A stretch of 64,000 nt of DNA from VRUE01 sp963716245 (GTDB lineage: Bacteria > Actinomycetota > Thermoleophilia > Solirubrobacterales > 70-9), in contig OY970300.1 of assembly GCA_963716245.1 (NCBI GenBank), forward strand, positions 2,232,001-2,296,000, given 5' to 3'. A model generated the notes under the pieces. It saw only the letters and a list, made by a program, of their open reading frames with translations. It had not been told where the DNA came from and searched no databases. Shown in pieces: positions 32,419-41,453 of the stretch. Position numbers and translations under genes: made by a program. Every line of letters starts with the position of its first letter. Within the stretch, counting starts at the first letter, position 1.

Positions 32419-33154
32419 TCACCTCATGGTAAGCGGCAGGCGCTGCCCGTTCATCTTCTCGGCTGCGTCGGAGCAGACGAAGGCGATCGCCTCGGCGAGG
32501 TGCTCGGCGGGGGTGAAGGTCTCGTAGTCGCCGGCCGGCGCCCCCTCCCGCATGGCGGGCGTGAGAATCGCGTCGACGACGATGATGTTGGCCGTCGCCC
32601 GGCTGCCACGGAAGCCGTCGGCCAGGGCCAGCGTCCACGCCTCGGCCGCGGCCTTGGCGGCGGCGTAGGCGGCGTTCGAGTTCGACGGGGACTGGGCCTG
32701 CTTCGCCGAGACCAGGACGAAGCCCGGCCTCGCTCGCCAGCAGGGCGTCGTGGAAGACCCGGCTCGTGTGCTGGACCGTCCGGATCAGCAGGTCGGAGAG
32801 CAGGTCCCAATCCTCGAGCGGCGCCCGGTGCAGGGGCTGACCCCCGCGCCAGCCGCCGACCAGGTGAAGGAGGGCGTCGACCCCGCCGAAGCGCTCGACC
32901 AGGGCCCCGCACCACTCGGAGGTCGCCTCCCCGTCGAGCAGGTCGACCCCGCGCGCGTCGCAGCGCTCCTCCGGCAGCCCGACCCCGGCAACGACCTGCT
33001 CAGCCGTCGCCTGATCCCGATCGCACCCACAGACCGTCGCCCCCTCCAGCGCCAATCGCTCCGCCACCACCGGCCCGAGGCCGCCGCCCACCCCGGCGAT
33101 TGCGACGACGCGACCCTGGAGGCTGACCGAGTCCATCGGGACATCATCGTCCAT
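32419..33154 (-). pseudogene. SDR family oxidoreductase, frameshifted
   Basis: The gene reads as a short-chain dehydrogenase in two frames. The first frame carries the start MDSVSLQGRVVAIAGVGGGLG (Rossmann motif) through HLVGGWRGGQPLH to about 32727. The second, from there to the stop at 32419, carries FVLVSAKQAQSPSNSNAAYA, the catalytic YAAAK, and the ending NGQRLPLTMR. Removing one G from the GGG at 32723-32725 (CCC on plus) restores a single frame of about 245 residues. It is either a true null allele or a base-call error in the G-run. Starts at 33154 or 33136 are possible. Confidence 0.85.
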
Positions 33155-33211
33155 CGAGCAGGCGACCCCCCGGCGAGGCGTTCTGTCTCCCCACACTGCG
33201 ACTCTGAGGCC

Positions 33212-33661
33212 ATGCTCAGACAGGCCAACCCCCGGCGACAGGGAGACATCGGCGAGATGTGCGCCGCGGAGTGGCTGACGCGCCGCGGCTACGGCGTTTG
33301 GATCCCTCTCTGCCACAGCCCGGACGTCGACCTCCTCGCGCAGGACGAAAGCGGGTTTCTGCGCGTGCAGGTCAAGACCTCCACCGTCCTGCGCAACGGC
33401 CGCTTCGAAGTCTCGCTCGCGACAAAGGGCGGCAACCGGAGCTGGACGGGCCGGGTGAAGGAGCTCGACCCGGCCCGATTCGACTATCTCTTCGTCCTCG
33501 TGGCCGACGGAAGGAAGTGGTTCGTGCCGGCGGGCGCAGTGGGGGGCAGGAGCGTCCTCCTGCTGGGCGGGCCCAAGTACGCCGAGTTCGAGGTGGACGC
33601 GCAGCAGCCCCGGCCCGGTGAGGGCGTCTTAGTGGGGGAGGCAGGATTCGAACCTGCGTAG
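33212..33661 (+). CDS. PD-(D/E)XK nuclease-like protein
   Basis: The 149-residue protein begins RRQGDIGEMCAAEWLTRRGYGVWIPL, then PDVDLLAQDE and LRVQVKTSTVLRNGRFEV. The pattern of an acidic helix, D-x-D and QVKT matches the nuclease fold of group-I-intron-associated and Holliday-junction-resolvase-like proteins, with Q in place of the usual E before x-K. The role is not known. The C terminus (GVLVGEAGFEPA) is produced by reading into the antisense of tRNA-Tyr and is probably not selected as protein. It is divergent from the SDR pseudogene. Confidence 0.7.
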   Translation: MLRQANPRRQGDIGEMCAAEWLTRRGYGVWIPLCHSPDVDLLAQDESGFLRVQVKTSTVLRNGRFEVSLATKGGNRSWTGRVKELDPARFDYLFVLVADGRKWFVPAGAVGGRSVLLLGGPKYAEFEVDAQQPRPGEGVLVGEAGFEPA

Positions 33662-33714
33662 GCATAGCCGTGTGATTTACAGTCACATCCTTTTGACCGC
33701 TCAGGCACTCCCCC
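33633..33714 (-). tRNA. tRNA-Tyr (GTA)
   Basis: The minus strand folds into a class-II tRNA with a long variable arm. Acceptor GGGGGAG pairs with CTCCCCC, the anticodon loop CTGTAAA gives GTA, and the T-arm has TTCGAAT. The discriminator is A and CCA is not encoded. It overlaps the end of the upstream open frame by 29 bases on the opposite strand. Confidence 0.95.
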
Positions 33715-33768
33715 TGGACAGGCAGACGGCAATTTTATAGCCCGCGCGCCGGGTGCGATACTGCGGCG

Positions 33769-34230
33769 GTGCTCCTCGGGGACAAGTTCTACTCACGTGC
33801 TTCGATGGCAATGGGGGCCACCGGCCTGCGCTGGACCGGAAAGCTGAACGTGCCCCTCTACCGGCTGAGCGGGGGCCGTATCGGCGGCCGGATCGCCCAG
33901 GCGCCTGTCCTGCTCCTCACCACCACCGGTCGGAAGTCGGACCTGCCGCGGACCGCGCCGGTCGTCTACCTCGCCGACGGCGAGCGCTTCGTGGTGATCG
34001 GGTCCAACGCGGGCCATTCCCGAACCCCGGCCTGGTCGCTCAACCTGAAGGCCAATCCGGATGCCGAGGTCGAGGTCGGGCGAAAGCGTCAGCCGGTGCG
34101 GGCGAGAATCGCCACCGGGGACGAGCGTGCCGAGCTCTGGCGCCGACACAACGAGCAGTACTCGGGCTTCGACGAGTACGAGGCGCGCACCGACCGCGAC
34201 ATAGCGGTCTTCGTCTTGGAGCCGCGCTAG
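33769..34230 (+). CDS. F420-type nitroreductase family deazaflavin-dependent oxidoreductase
   Basis: The 153-residue protein matches the DDN/DUF385 family of F420H2-dependent reductases. Family motifs are APVLLLTTTGRKSDLPRTAPVVYL, FVVIGSNAGHSRTPAWSLNLKANPDAEV, and the C-terminal YSGFDEYEARTDRDI. Members use the split-barrel fold to bind F420 or related cofactors and reduce diverse substrates; the substrate here is unknown. The start is a GTG at 33769 just after tRNA-Tyr. Its stop overlaps that of the sigma factor gene by two bases, with the genes convergent. Confidence 0.92.
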   Translation: MLLGDKFYSRASMAMGATGLRWTGKLNVPLYRLSGGRIGGRIAQAPVLLLTTTGRKSDLPRTAPVVYLADGERFVVIGSNAGHSRTPAWSLNLKANPDAEVEVGRKRQPVRARIATGDERAELWRRHNEQYSGFDEYEARTDRDIAVFVLEPR

Positions 34231-35405
34231 CTCGCTTCGCGCAGCATCTGCGCCTCGGGGAGGTGCTGGAGCTTCTTGAGCGTGTTGTTCTCGATCTGGC
34301 GGATCCGCTCGCGGGTCACGCCGAAGGTCTGGCCGACCTCCTCGAGGGTGAGGGGCTCCGTGCCGGAGAGGCCGTAGCGGAGCTGGATCACCTGGCGCTC
34401 GCGCTCGGGCAGTGCTTGGAGCGCCTTGCGGACGCCCTCGCGCTGGAGGTGTTCGCTCGCCTCCTCGAACGGCTCGGCGACCGCGTCGTCGGCGACGAAG
34501 TCGCCGAGCTCGGATTCGTCCTCGTCGCCGACCGGTTTCTCCAGCGACACCGGCAGCTGGGCGACGCGGAGGATCTCCCGGACTTCGCCGAGCGGCCAGC
34601 GAAGCTCGTCGGCGATCTCCGCCGGCTCGGGCTCGCGGCCCAGCCGCTGGACGAGCTGCCGCTCGACGTGGGCGACGCGGTTCAGCTTCTCGACCATGTG
34701 GACCGGGATGCGGATCGTCCGCGCCTTGTCGGCGATCGCACGCGTCACGGCCTGACGGATCCACCAGGTCGCGTAGGTGGAGAACTTGTAGCCGCGCCGG
34801 TAGTCGAACTTCTCGACCGCCCGGATCAGGCCGAGGGAGCCCTCCTGGATCAGGTCGAGGAAGCTCAGGCCGCGCCCCAGATAGCCTTTCGCGATCGAGA
34901 CGACGAGGCGCAGGTTGGCCTCGACCATGTGCCGCTTCGCGATCATGTCGCCGCGCTCGATCCGCTTCGCGAGGTCCACCTCCTGCCCCGCGGTGAGCAG
35001 GTCGACCTTGCCGATCGAGCGCAGGTAGAGGCGAAGCGAGTCGAGGCTGGGTTCGACGGTGAGATCGAGCTCGGGCTTCTTCGGCGCACCGTGAGCCGCC
35101 TCGGCGCGCTGCTCCTTGTAGGCGCTGACGCCGTCCTCGGCGATCACTTCGACGCCGTGCTCGACAAGGCGGGCGTGCAGGCCGGCGACCTGCTCCTTGG
35201 TGACCTCGACCTCCTCCAGTGTGGAGGCGATCTGCTCGAAAGTCAGGTAGCCGCGCTCGCGGCCGAGGGAGATCAGTCCCTGGAGCTCTTCCGGCTCGGC
35301 GAACGACTGGGCGTTCGAATCCTGATCCAATCCTTGCGGGATCGTTTCCAACGGCTCGATCTCACTGCCTCCCGGTACAACCCGATTCCCCTCCGGACCG
35401 ACCAC
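34227..35405 (-). CDS. rpoD: RNA polymerase primary sigma factor (RpoD/SigA type)
   Basis: The 392-residue sigma-70 protein has a region 1.1-like segment (LISLGRERGYLTFEQIASTL, residues about 44-63), region 2 with LRLVVSIAKGYLGRGLSFLDLIQEG and the -10 recognition helix YKFSTYATWWIRQAVTRAI, region 3 and region 4.2 with LEEVGQTFGVTRERIRQIE. Region 1.1 and full length argue for the housekeeping sigma factor. It is divergent from folE2; the 97-bp gap must hold both promoters. Confidence 0.94.
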   Translation of the reverse strand: MVGPEGNRVVPGGSEIEPLETIPQGLDQDSNAQSFAEPEELQGLISLGRERGYLTFEQIASTLEEVEVTKEQVAGLHARLVEHGVEVIAEDGVSAYKEQRAEAAHGAPKKPELDLTVEPSLDSLRLYLRSIGKVDLLTAGQEVDLAKRIERGDMIAKRHMVEANLRLVVSIAKGYLGRGLSFLDLIQEGSLGLIRAVEKFDYRRGYKFSTYATWWIRQAVTRAIADKARTIRIPVHMVEKLNRVAHVERQLVQRLGREPEPAEIADELRWPLGEVREILRVAQLPVSLEKPVGDEDESELGDFVADDAVAEPFEEASEHLQREGVRKALQALPERERQVIQLRYGLSGTEPLTLEEVGQTFGVTRERIRQIENNTLKKLQHLPEAQMLREAS

Positions 35406-35502
35406 GATGCTTCGGTCCGGGGCAAGTATAGGGAGATCGGCGCCGGCATCGAATCTGCCCGGACGGCCCCCGACCCGCCGGTCGCTTACGCTTCATAAGC
35501 CG

Positions 35503-36507
35503 ATGGCGAGTCGCTCCACCACCCTCTCCCCGACCGCGGCCGACGTCCAGTCGGCGGCGCCGACGACGCGAATCAGCCTCTCGCGGGTCGGCGTGACGGG
35601 GGTCGAGAAGGTGATCCGGGTGCAGGCCGACGGCGCCGAGAACCTCTACCACGCCGAGTTCGAGTGCCTGGTCGACCTCAACCCCCGCCAGGCCGGCGTC
35701 CACATGTCGCGCTTCGAGGAAATCGTCGGCGAGGCGATCGACGAGGTCGTGCTCGGCGAGGCGTTCCGCGCCGAGGTCCTCGCCGCGCACATCGCCCAGC
35801 GGGTGCGCGAGCGCCAGGGCGGCCTGCGGGCCGAGGTCTCGGTCACCGCGCGCTACCCGGAGACCGTCGAGACCCCGGCCAGCGGGCAGCTGACGCAGGA
35901 GATCTACGTGCTGTTCGGGACCGCGGTCGACTCGCTGCGCGGCACGCGCACCCTGACCGGCGTCCAGGCCCAGGGGATGACCGCCTGCCCGTGCGCGCAG
36001 GAGATGGTCGCCGGCCTGGCCCGGGAACGGCTCGCCGAGCAGGGCTTCGACGCGGAGCAGATCGAGCGGGCGATCGAGGCGGTTCCCGTCGCGACCCACA
36101 ACCAGCGCGGCATCGGCAGCCTCCACATCGGCTGCCCGGAGGGCGGTCCGGCCTGGATCGACGCGCCGGAGCTGCTGCGGATCGTCGAGCAGTCGATGAG
36201 CTCGGAGATCTACGAGCTGATGAAGCGGCCCGACGAGCTGGCCGTCGTCGCCAAGGCGCACGCACAGCCCCGCTTCGTCGAGGACTGCGTGCGGGAGATG
36301 CTCCGCCGCGTCGTCGAGGGCTATCCCGACCTGCCCGGCGAGGCGTTCGTGATGGCGCGCCAGGAGAACCTCGAGACGATCCACCGCCACAACGTGATCG
36401 CCGAGCGCTACGGCAGGCTCGACGACCTCCGGGCCGAGCTGGACAGCGACGAGCACCAGCGCCACCACATGACGGTCCGGGAGTGGCTGGAGGCGCCGGC
36501 GACCTGA
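35503..36507 (+). CDS. folE2: GTP cyclohydrolase, FolE2/MptA family
   Basis: The 334-residue protein is a COG1469 cyclohydrolase, unrelated to classical FolE in length. The catalytic cysteine region is GMTACPCAQEM (about residues 159-169), followed by HNQRGIGSLHIGCPEGG. These enzymes use a metal to open the GTP imidazole ring, producing dihydroneopterin triphosphate (FolE2) or its cyclic phosphate (MptA). The A-C-P-C-A-Q signature is seen in archaeal MptA and in actinobacterial homologues, so the exact product is open. It is likely the first step of folate synthesis here; no other folate gene is in the window. Confidence 0.92.
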   Translation: MASRSTTLSPTAADVQSAAPTTRISLSRVGVTGVEKVIRVQADGAENLYHAEFECLVDLNPRQAGVHMSRFEEIVGEAIDEVVLGEAFRAEVLAAHIAQRVRERQGGLRAEVSVTARYPETVETPASGQLTQEIYVLFGTAVDSLRGTRTLTGVQAQGMTACPCAQEMVAGLARERLAEQGFDAEQIERAIEAVPVATHNQRGIGSLHIGCPEGGPAWIDAPELLRIVEQSMSSEIYELMKRPDELAVVAKAHAQPRFVEDCVREMLRRVVEGYPDLPGEAFVMARQENLETIHRHNVIAERYGRLDDLRAELDSDEHQRHHMTVREWLEAPAT

Positions 36508-36511
36508 GGGC

Positions 36512-36940
36512 CTACGCGGCGAGCGGGTTCTGCCAGGCGACCTCGGCGAAGCGCGCGAAGTCGGTGTCGACCGAGCAGACCGTGAGGCCGTGCTCGAGCG
36601 CCAGGGCGGCGAGCTGGACGTCGGGGACGAGATTCCCGGTTGCCTCGTGGCGGACGAGGAGCTCACCGAGCAGGTCGGCGTGCTTGGGACCGGGGAGAGG
36701 GATCCACGCGGCGGGAGCGCCGAGCCAGGCGGACACGGTCTGCCATGCCTCCGACGGCGCCAGCGGCCGGCTCGATACCCGCGGATGGGTGGCAAGGCGC
36801 AGGAAAGCCGCCAGGCTCTGCCACGGCAGGCCCACCCGCCTGCTGCCACTCAGCTGAGCGAGCAGCCACTCGCGCGCCGGCTGGTGGAACCTGCTTCTCG
36901 TATCGGTCGCGTAGAGGAGGAGATTCGCGTCGACGAGCAT
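36512..36940 (-). CDS. vapC: VapC-type PIN-domain toxin
   Basis: The 142-residue PIN domain starts LVDANLLLYATD with the first acidic metal ligand. It continues GLPWQSLAAFLRLATHPRV, VPDVQLAALALEHG (third acid) and CSVDTDFARF (fourth). VapC toxins are metal-dependent RNases that cut specific tRNAs or rRNA. The ATG overlaps the VapB stop by one base (TGATG), the standard coupling in VapBC operons. It converges with folE2, four bases apart. Confidence 0.92.
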   Translation of the reverse strand: MLVDANLLLYATDTRSRFHQPAREWLLAQLSGSRRVGLPWQSLAAFLRLATHPRVSSRPLAPSEAWQTVSAWLGAPAAWIPLPGPKHADLLGELLVRHEATGNLVPDVQLAALALEHGLTVCSVDTDFARFAEVAWQNPLAA

Positions 36941-37179
36941 CAGGGCCCGATCGGCGAGTCGTCGGACTCGATCGCCTCGATCGCCTCGCCGACATTGCGC
37001 ACGTCGATGCCGATTCCCATGTCGTAGGTCGGAAGCTCCACGCTCCGCTCGGCGCCTCGATTCAGGAGACCGGCACGGATGAGATCGTTGACGGCCTCGC
37101 TCAGGCCGAGCCCCCGCTCGCGGCGAAGCCTTTCGATGCTGGCCGTCACGTCGTCGGAAAAGGTCACGGTGGTGCGCAT
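36940..37179 (-). CDS. vapB: VapB-type antitoxin (ribbon-helix-helix)
   Basis: The 79-residue protein starts MRTTVTFSDDVTASIERLRR, an RHH DNA-binding fold, then GLSEAVNDLIRAGLLNR. The C-terminal tail (TYDMGIGIDVRNVGEAIEA) is the toxin-binding part, matching VapB antitoxins that end with a DIDNIGEAL-like motif. It would neutralise VapC and repress the operon. The ATG at 37179 lies after a short AT-rich stretch that probably holds the promoter and operator. Confidence 0.9.
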   Translation of the reverse strand: MRTTVTFSDDVTASIERLRRERGLGLSEAVNDLIRAGLLNRGAERSVELPTYDMGIGIDVRNVGEAIEAIESDDSPIGP

Positions 37180-37231
37180 ACCGAGAGATTAGCATCGAGA
37201 TGCAGCTACGTCCGCATCTTGATGCATCGGT

Positions 37232-37801
37232 CTAGCCGGCGTGCGGCTTTGCCCGCGCGCGGGCTTCGCGCTCGGCCTCGAGGCGGCGGCGCAGGCCGAA
37301 GAAGTAGTCGGCGCCGCTGATCGCGGTCACCGCGACCGCCAGGTAGACGAGCCCGTCGACCCAGGCCGGGGAGGGATTGGCGGCGATCAGGGCGAAGACC
37401 GCGCCGATCTGCAGCACCGTCTTCAGCTTGCCGAGCCAGCTGGCGGAGATGACCACGCCGCGCTCGGCGGCGATCGCCCGCAGCCCGGTCACGGCGAGCT
37501 CGCGGGCGATGATCACCATCGCGACCCACGCCTCGAGCCGGTCGAGCGAGACGAGCGAGAGCAGCGCCGCGGTGATCAGCAGCTTGTCGGCGAGCGGGTC
37601 CATCAGCTTGCCGAAGGTCGTGACCGCGTCGCGCGAGCGGGCGAAGTACCCGTCGAGCCCGTCGGTCAGCGCCGCCAAGGCGAAGACGGCGGCGGCGAGG
37701 GCGTCCCCGTTCGGCGTCTCGCCCAGCAGGGCGACGACCACGACCGGCACCGCGAGGATGCGCAGCAGCGTCAGGAAGTTGGGGAGGTTGAGCGGGAACA
37801 C
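37232..37801 (-). CDS. pgsA: CDP-diacylglycerol--glycerol-3-phosphate 3-phosphatidyltransferase
   Basis: The 189-residue membrane protein carries the CDP-alcohol phosphotransferase motif in DGLDGYFARSRDAVTTFGKLMDPLADK (residues about 47-73: D-G-x2-A-R-x8-G-x3-D-x3-D pattern). It also has NLPNFLTLLRI at the start, typical of PgsA. It forms phosphatidylglycerol phosphate in the inner membrane. The GTG at 37801 is five bases after the stop of the MMPL gene, so the two are likely co-transcribed. Confidence 0.93.
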   Translation of the reverse strand: MFPLNLPNFLTLLRILAVPVVVVALLGETPNGDALAAAVFALAALTDGLDGYFARSRDAVTTFGKLMDPLADKLLITAALLSLVSLDRLEAWVAMVIIARELAVTGLRAIAAERGVVISASWLGKLKTVLQIGAVFALIAANPSPAWVDGLVYLAVAVTAISGADYFFGLRRRLEAEREARARAKPHAG

Positions 37802-37806
37802 GGGAC

Positions 37807-40002
37807 TTACCTACCCGCAGTCGGCTCCGCCACGGCGTCGCGCCTGGCGAAGAACTCCTCGCCCTCGATGCTGACGTGGGGGACGAGCCGGTCCAGCGGC
37901 CGCGGCAGCCACCAGGCCCAGCGCCCGAGCAGGACCATCACGGCCGGCACGAGCAGGCAGCGGACCAGGGTCGAGTCGATCGCGATCGCCACGGCCAACC
38001 CGATGCCGAACTCCTTGACGACCGGGTTGCCGTTGAGCACGAAGCTGGTGAAGACGCAGACCATGATCGCCGCCGCCGAGGTGATCACCCGCCCGGTGTT
38101 CGCGAGCCCTTCGATTACCGCCCGATCCGGCTTGCCGTGGGCTTTCCAGTGCTCGCGCATCTGGGTCAGCAGGAAGACCTCGTAGTCCATCGAGAGTCCG
38201 AAGAGGATCGCGAACATCAGCAGCGGCACGAAGCTGACGATCGGGATCGAATGGTCGAGGCCGATCAGCGACGCCGCCCAGCCCCACTGGAAGACGGCCG
38301 TGACGACGCCGTAGGCGGCGGCGACCGAGAGCAGGTTCATCGCCGCGGCCTTGAGCGGGACGAGCAGCGAGCGGAAGGCGAGCAGCAGCACGACGAAGCT
38401 GAGCCCGACCACGATCGCGATCATCAGCGGCAGCTTGTCGGAGATCTGCGTCGCCAGGTCGATGTAGCCGGCGGTCTGGCCGCCGACGTAGGCCGAGCCG
38501 CCGGTGCCGGCCGTCGCCGGCGGGATGACCTGCTCGCGCAGCGTTTCGACCAGCGAGACCGTCTCGTCCTTCCAGGGCGCCGAGTTGGCGACGACGGTGA
38601 AGACCGCGACCGTGCCCTGGGGATCGAAGGTCGGCTGGGAGACCGCGGCGACGTCTCCCCTTGCGGCGATCGCCCGCTGGAGCTTCGGCAGCGCGCCCTT
38701 CGCGTCCGCCGGCGTCTGGAACTTCGAGGCGACGAGCAGCGGCCCGCCGAAGCCCGGCCCGAAGCCCTCCTCCAGCCCTTCGAAGGCCTGCCGCGCGGTC
38801 GTGTCCTTCGGCAGGGAGCTGGTGTCGTTCTGCCCCAGCTCGAGGTCGAGCAGCGGGATCGCGAGGACGAGCAGGACGGCGAGCGCCGCGATCGTCGCCC
38901 GCCAGGGACGGTCGGCGACGCCTCGCGCCCAGCGCGTCCAGCCGTGCGGCTCGTGGTCGTCGGGGTGGGTCTTCCCCAGGTGGACGCGCAGCGAGTCGAT
39001 CCGCGGGCCGAGCGCACCGAGCAGCGCCGGCAGCAGCGTGCTGGCCGCGCAGACCGCGACAACCACCGCGATCGCAGCCGTGAAGCCGAGCGTGGTGACG
39101 AGGGGAATGCCGGCGAAGGCGAGCGAGCAGAGCGCGATCACCACCGTGAAGCCGGCGAAGACCACCGCCCCGCCCGCCGTGGCGGTGGCACGGGCGATCG
39201 ACTCCCGCAGCTCCATCCCTTCGCGCAGCTGGATTTTGTGGCGGGTGACGATGAAGAGGGCGTAGTCGATGCCGACCCCGAGGCCGATCATCGTCGCCAG
39301 GGTCGTCGCGACGCTCGGCACCTGCACGACGCCCTCGAGCAGGCGGATGATCGAGAGGGCGCAGGCGAGGCCGATCACGGCGGAGACGATCGGCAGCGCC
39401 ATCGCGGTCGCGGTCCCGAAGGCGAAGAGGAGGATGATCACCGCGGCGGCGAGCCCGATCGCGTCGCTGGTCTCGGTCGAGGGTTTGGACAGCTGCTGAC
39501 CGACGTAGCCGCCGACCGAGACGTCGAGCCCGGCGGCTTCGGCTGGGGCGCCGGCATCGAGGACCGCCTGCGCTTCGTCCTCGCTCAGTTCGCCCGGGCC
39601 GGTGCTGAGGTAGACGGGAACGTAGGCGACCTTGCGGCTCTTGCTGAGGAATGCGGCGCCTTCGCGGCTCAGCGGGTCGATCGCCGAGTTGACGTCCGGC
39701 AGGGCGCGGAGCCGCTTGACGGTTGCCGCGACGGCTTCGGCCTGCCTGGGAGCGGTCAGCTGGGCGCCGCTCGACTCGATCACGAGGGGGTTGTTCCCGA
39801 AGGCCTGGGCCGGGAGGTTGTTTTCCAGCAGCTCGGTCGCCGCGGTCGAGTCGGTGCCCGGCAGGGTGAGGTTGTCGTTGGTCCTGCTCTGCTGGGACTG
39901 CCCGGCGACGACGAGCACCGCGGCGAGGAGCAGCCAGGCCGCGATCGTCAGCCAGTGGTGGCGCGAGCAGAACCGTCCGATCGCGTAGAGCGGGGCGGTC
40001 AC
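37807..40002 (-). CDS. MMPL family RND transporter
   Basis: The 731-residue protein has twelve membrane segments in two repeats, each with a large extracellular loop. It has TMIGLGVGIDYALFIVTRHK in the first repeat and FGLSMDYEVFLLTQMREHW in the second; the D-Y pairs carry protons in MmpL proteins. Such transporters export lipids or lipoglycans. The GTG at 40002 gives the family-like N terminus TAPLYAIGRFCSRHHWLTI; the longer upstream frame overlaps another gene. It is preceded by a lipoprotein gene 7 bp away and followed by pgsA. Confidence 0.93.
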   Translation of the reverse strand: MTAPLYAIGRFCSRHHWLTIAAWLLLAAVLVVAGQSQQSRTNDNLTLPGTDSTAATELLENNLPAQAFGNNPLVIESSGAQLTAPRQAEAVAATVKRLRALPDVNSAIDPLSREGAAFLSKSRKVAYVPVYLSTGPGELSEDEAQAVLDAGAPAEAAGLDVSVGGYVGQQLSKPSTETSDAIGLAAAVIILLFAFGTATAMALPIVSAVIGLACALSIIRLLEGVVQVPSVATTLATMIGLGVGIDYALFIVTRHKIQLREGMELRESIARATATAGGAVVFAGFTVVIALCSLAFAGIPLVTTLGFTAAIAVVVAVCAASTLLPALLGALGPRIDSLRVHLGKTHPDDHEPHGWTRWARGVADRPWRATIAALAVLLVLAIPLLDLELGQNDTSSLPKDTTARQAFEGLEEGFGPGFGGPLLVASKFQTPADAKGALPKLQRAIAARGDVAAVSQPTFDPQGTVAVFTVVANSAPWKDETVSLVETLREQVIPPATAGTGGSAYVGGQTAGYIDLATQISDKLPLMIAIVVGLSFVVLLLAFRSLLVPLKAAAMNLLSVAAAYGVVTAVFQWGWAASLIGLDHSIPIVSFVPLLMFAILFGLSMDYEVFLLTQMREHWKAHGKPDRAVIEGLANTGRVITSAAAIMVCVFTSFVLNGNPVVKEFGIGLAVAIAIDSTLVRCLLVPAVMVLLGRWAWWLPRPLDRLVPHVSIEGEEFFARRDAVAEPTAGR

Positions 40003-40009
40003 GCGCGGA

Positions 40010-40606
40010 TCATCCCGAGCCGCCCGGCGGCGGCTCTTCTCCCGAGTCGAACGCCTCGGGAACCGCCTCGACGCGGCCGGCGCCGAGGCTCTCGCGCAGG
40101 ACGACGAGGTGCTGCGCGTGCCCGGCGGCGAGCGAGGCGGCAAGGGTGCGCGGCGCCGGCGTGTAGAGCTGGGGCGCGGCGTCGAGGTAGGCGCTCAGCG
40201 CACCGCCCTCCAAGTCGTAGAGGAGCTCGAGAAAGCCCGCTTCCCCCTCCACCTCGGACAGATCGAGGTCTTCCAGCTCGGCCTCCGTCCTGCCGCCGAG
40301 GCCCCGGATCGCCTTGGTGATCGCGTCGGCGTACTCCTGCTGGTGGGCGCGGAGGCTGCGGCCGACCGCCCGGTGCCGACCCTTCAGCGACGGCAGCGCC
40401 GCGGTGTAGGCGTCGAGCAGGTTCAGCTCCTGCGCGAGCGCCACGTTGAGGAACTCGGCATCCGATCCCTTTTCCGGATCGGTCTCCGCCCCCTGCCCGC
40501 TCTTGCCGCAGCCGAGCGGAAGCAGCACCAGAAAGGCGGACAGCACACAGACGGCGCGGCGGATGCCGCGCCGTCTGCTCAAGCCAACGAATCGGTCCTG
40601 CCCCAC
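40010..40606 (-). CDS. Ferritin-like domain lipoprotein
   Basis: The 198-residue protein has a lipobox (VLLPLGCGKS, lipid site Cys33) after an Arg-rich N terminus. The mature part is four-helix-like: FLNVALAQELNLLDAYTAAL, HRAVGRSLRAHQQEYADAI, AGFLELLYDLEGGALSAYL and LAAGHAQHLVVLRESLG. E and H residues recur as in ferritin-like or DUF4439 proteins, but whether it binds metal is uncertain. It sits seven bases before the MMPL transporter gene and may work with it at the cell surface. Confidence 0.7.
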   Translation of the reverse strand: MGQDRFVGLSRRRGIRRAVCVLSAFLVLLPLGCGKSGQGAETDPEKGSDAEFLNVALAQELNLLDAYTAALPSLKGRHRAVGRSLRAHQQEYADAITKAIRGLGGRTEAELEDLDLSEVEGEAGFLELLYDLEGGALSAYLDAAPQLYTPAPRTLAASLAAGHAQHLVVLRESLGAGRVEAVPEAFDSGEEPPPGGSG

Positions 40607-40630
40607 AGGCCGGAGCCTATGGGCTGGCGG

Positions 40631-41350
40631 CTACTTCCGCGCTTTGGCTTTGGCCTTGCCTTTCGCCCGTCCTTTGGCTTTGCCCTTGGCCTTGACTTTG
40701 CGGGAACCGGTGCCTTTCGTCTGTCGGCCGCTCGGGACCTCGACCCCGATCATGGCGACCATGACCTCCATGCCATCCTCAGCCGACTTGGCCAGTCGAT
40801 CGGTGCTTTCGCCCTGAATGTCGATGATGTCCTGCAGGGTCGACCCCAGCACCTTGACCAGGTCCTGCCAGCCCTTCTGATCGAGGAGCAGTGGCGTTCG
40901 GCTCATGTGGCGATCTTTGTGGGCGTCGACCGTTCCGGCCTCCAGGCCGGCCGCCACGTCGTCGAGGACCATCTGCATCAGGTCCGCGCTCATCCCTTCC
41001 CTGACCGAGTCCGGCAACTGACGCCAGTCGCTGTCGCTGAGATATGGCCGAGACGATGCCCGGTAATAGTGCTCGACGGCGCCGCGCCGAGGCTCGGTCT
41101 TGACGAGCTCGATGCATTCGTAGTCCTTGAGGACTTTGACGTGGTAGCTGACCTGGCTGAGACCTTCGTCGAGCTCCTTGGCGAGTTCGTTCGGGCTCGC
41201 CATCCGTTCGTTGAGGATCGTCAGGATTTCCACCCGCAATTCGTGCGCCAGCGCTTTGACCAGCCGCTGATCGACTCCCCTCGGCCGCTTCGTCTTGCCC
41301 TTGCGCTTTGCCCTGCCTTTTTTCTTGCTGGTCGTAGTTCTTGCGGCCAA
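40631..41350 (-). CDS. ArsR-like winged-helix regulator with basic ends
   Basis: Residues about 27-95 form an ArsR-type winged helix: DQRLVKALAHELRVEILTILNERMASPNELAKELDEGLSQVSYHVKVL. The middle is helical and contains SRTPLLLDQKGWQDLVKVL. The ends are very basic: KKKGRAKRKGKTKRPRG at the N terminus and repeated K-G-K-A/K-A-K units at the C terminus, which could bind DNA non-specifically. Start is a TTG at 41350 with a Shine-Dalgarno GGAGGA about seven bases before it. It is a paralogue of the regulator at 42395-43048; the two flank a uracil-DNA glycosylase gene. Confidence 0.88.
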   Translation of the reverse strand: MAARTTTSKKKGRAKRKGKTKRPRGVDQRLVKALAHELRVEILTILNERMASPNELAKELDEGLSQVSYHVKVLKDYECIELVKTEPRRGAVEHYYRASSRPYLSDSDWRQLPDSVREGMSADLMQMVLDDVAAGLEAGTVDAHKDRHMSRTPLLLDQKGWQDLVKVLGSTLQDIIDIQGESTDRLAKSAEDGMEVMVAMIGVEVPSGRQTKGTGSRKVKAKGKAKGRAKGKAKAKARK

Positions 41351-41453
41351 AGTGATTCCTCCGGTTCGTTGGGGTGCGGTCGGACCACTCCATCGTATTG
41401 ATCACAAAGGTCTTTTTCCAGCCAGGGTGAAGACAGAATGCTCCGGCTTCCTT

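Noticed and set aside
33620..33661. VGEAGFEPA tail of the PD-(D/E)XK-like protein as a functional motif
   Set aside because: It is the antisense reading of the tRNA-Tyr 3' end, a recurring artefact at tRNA genes.
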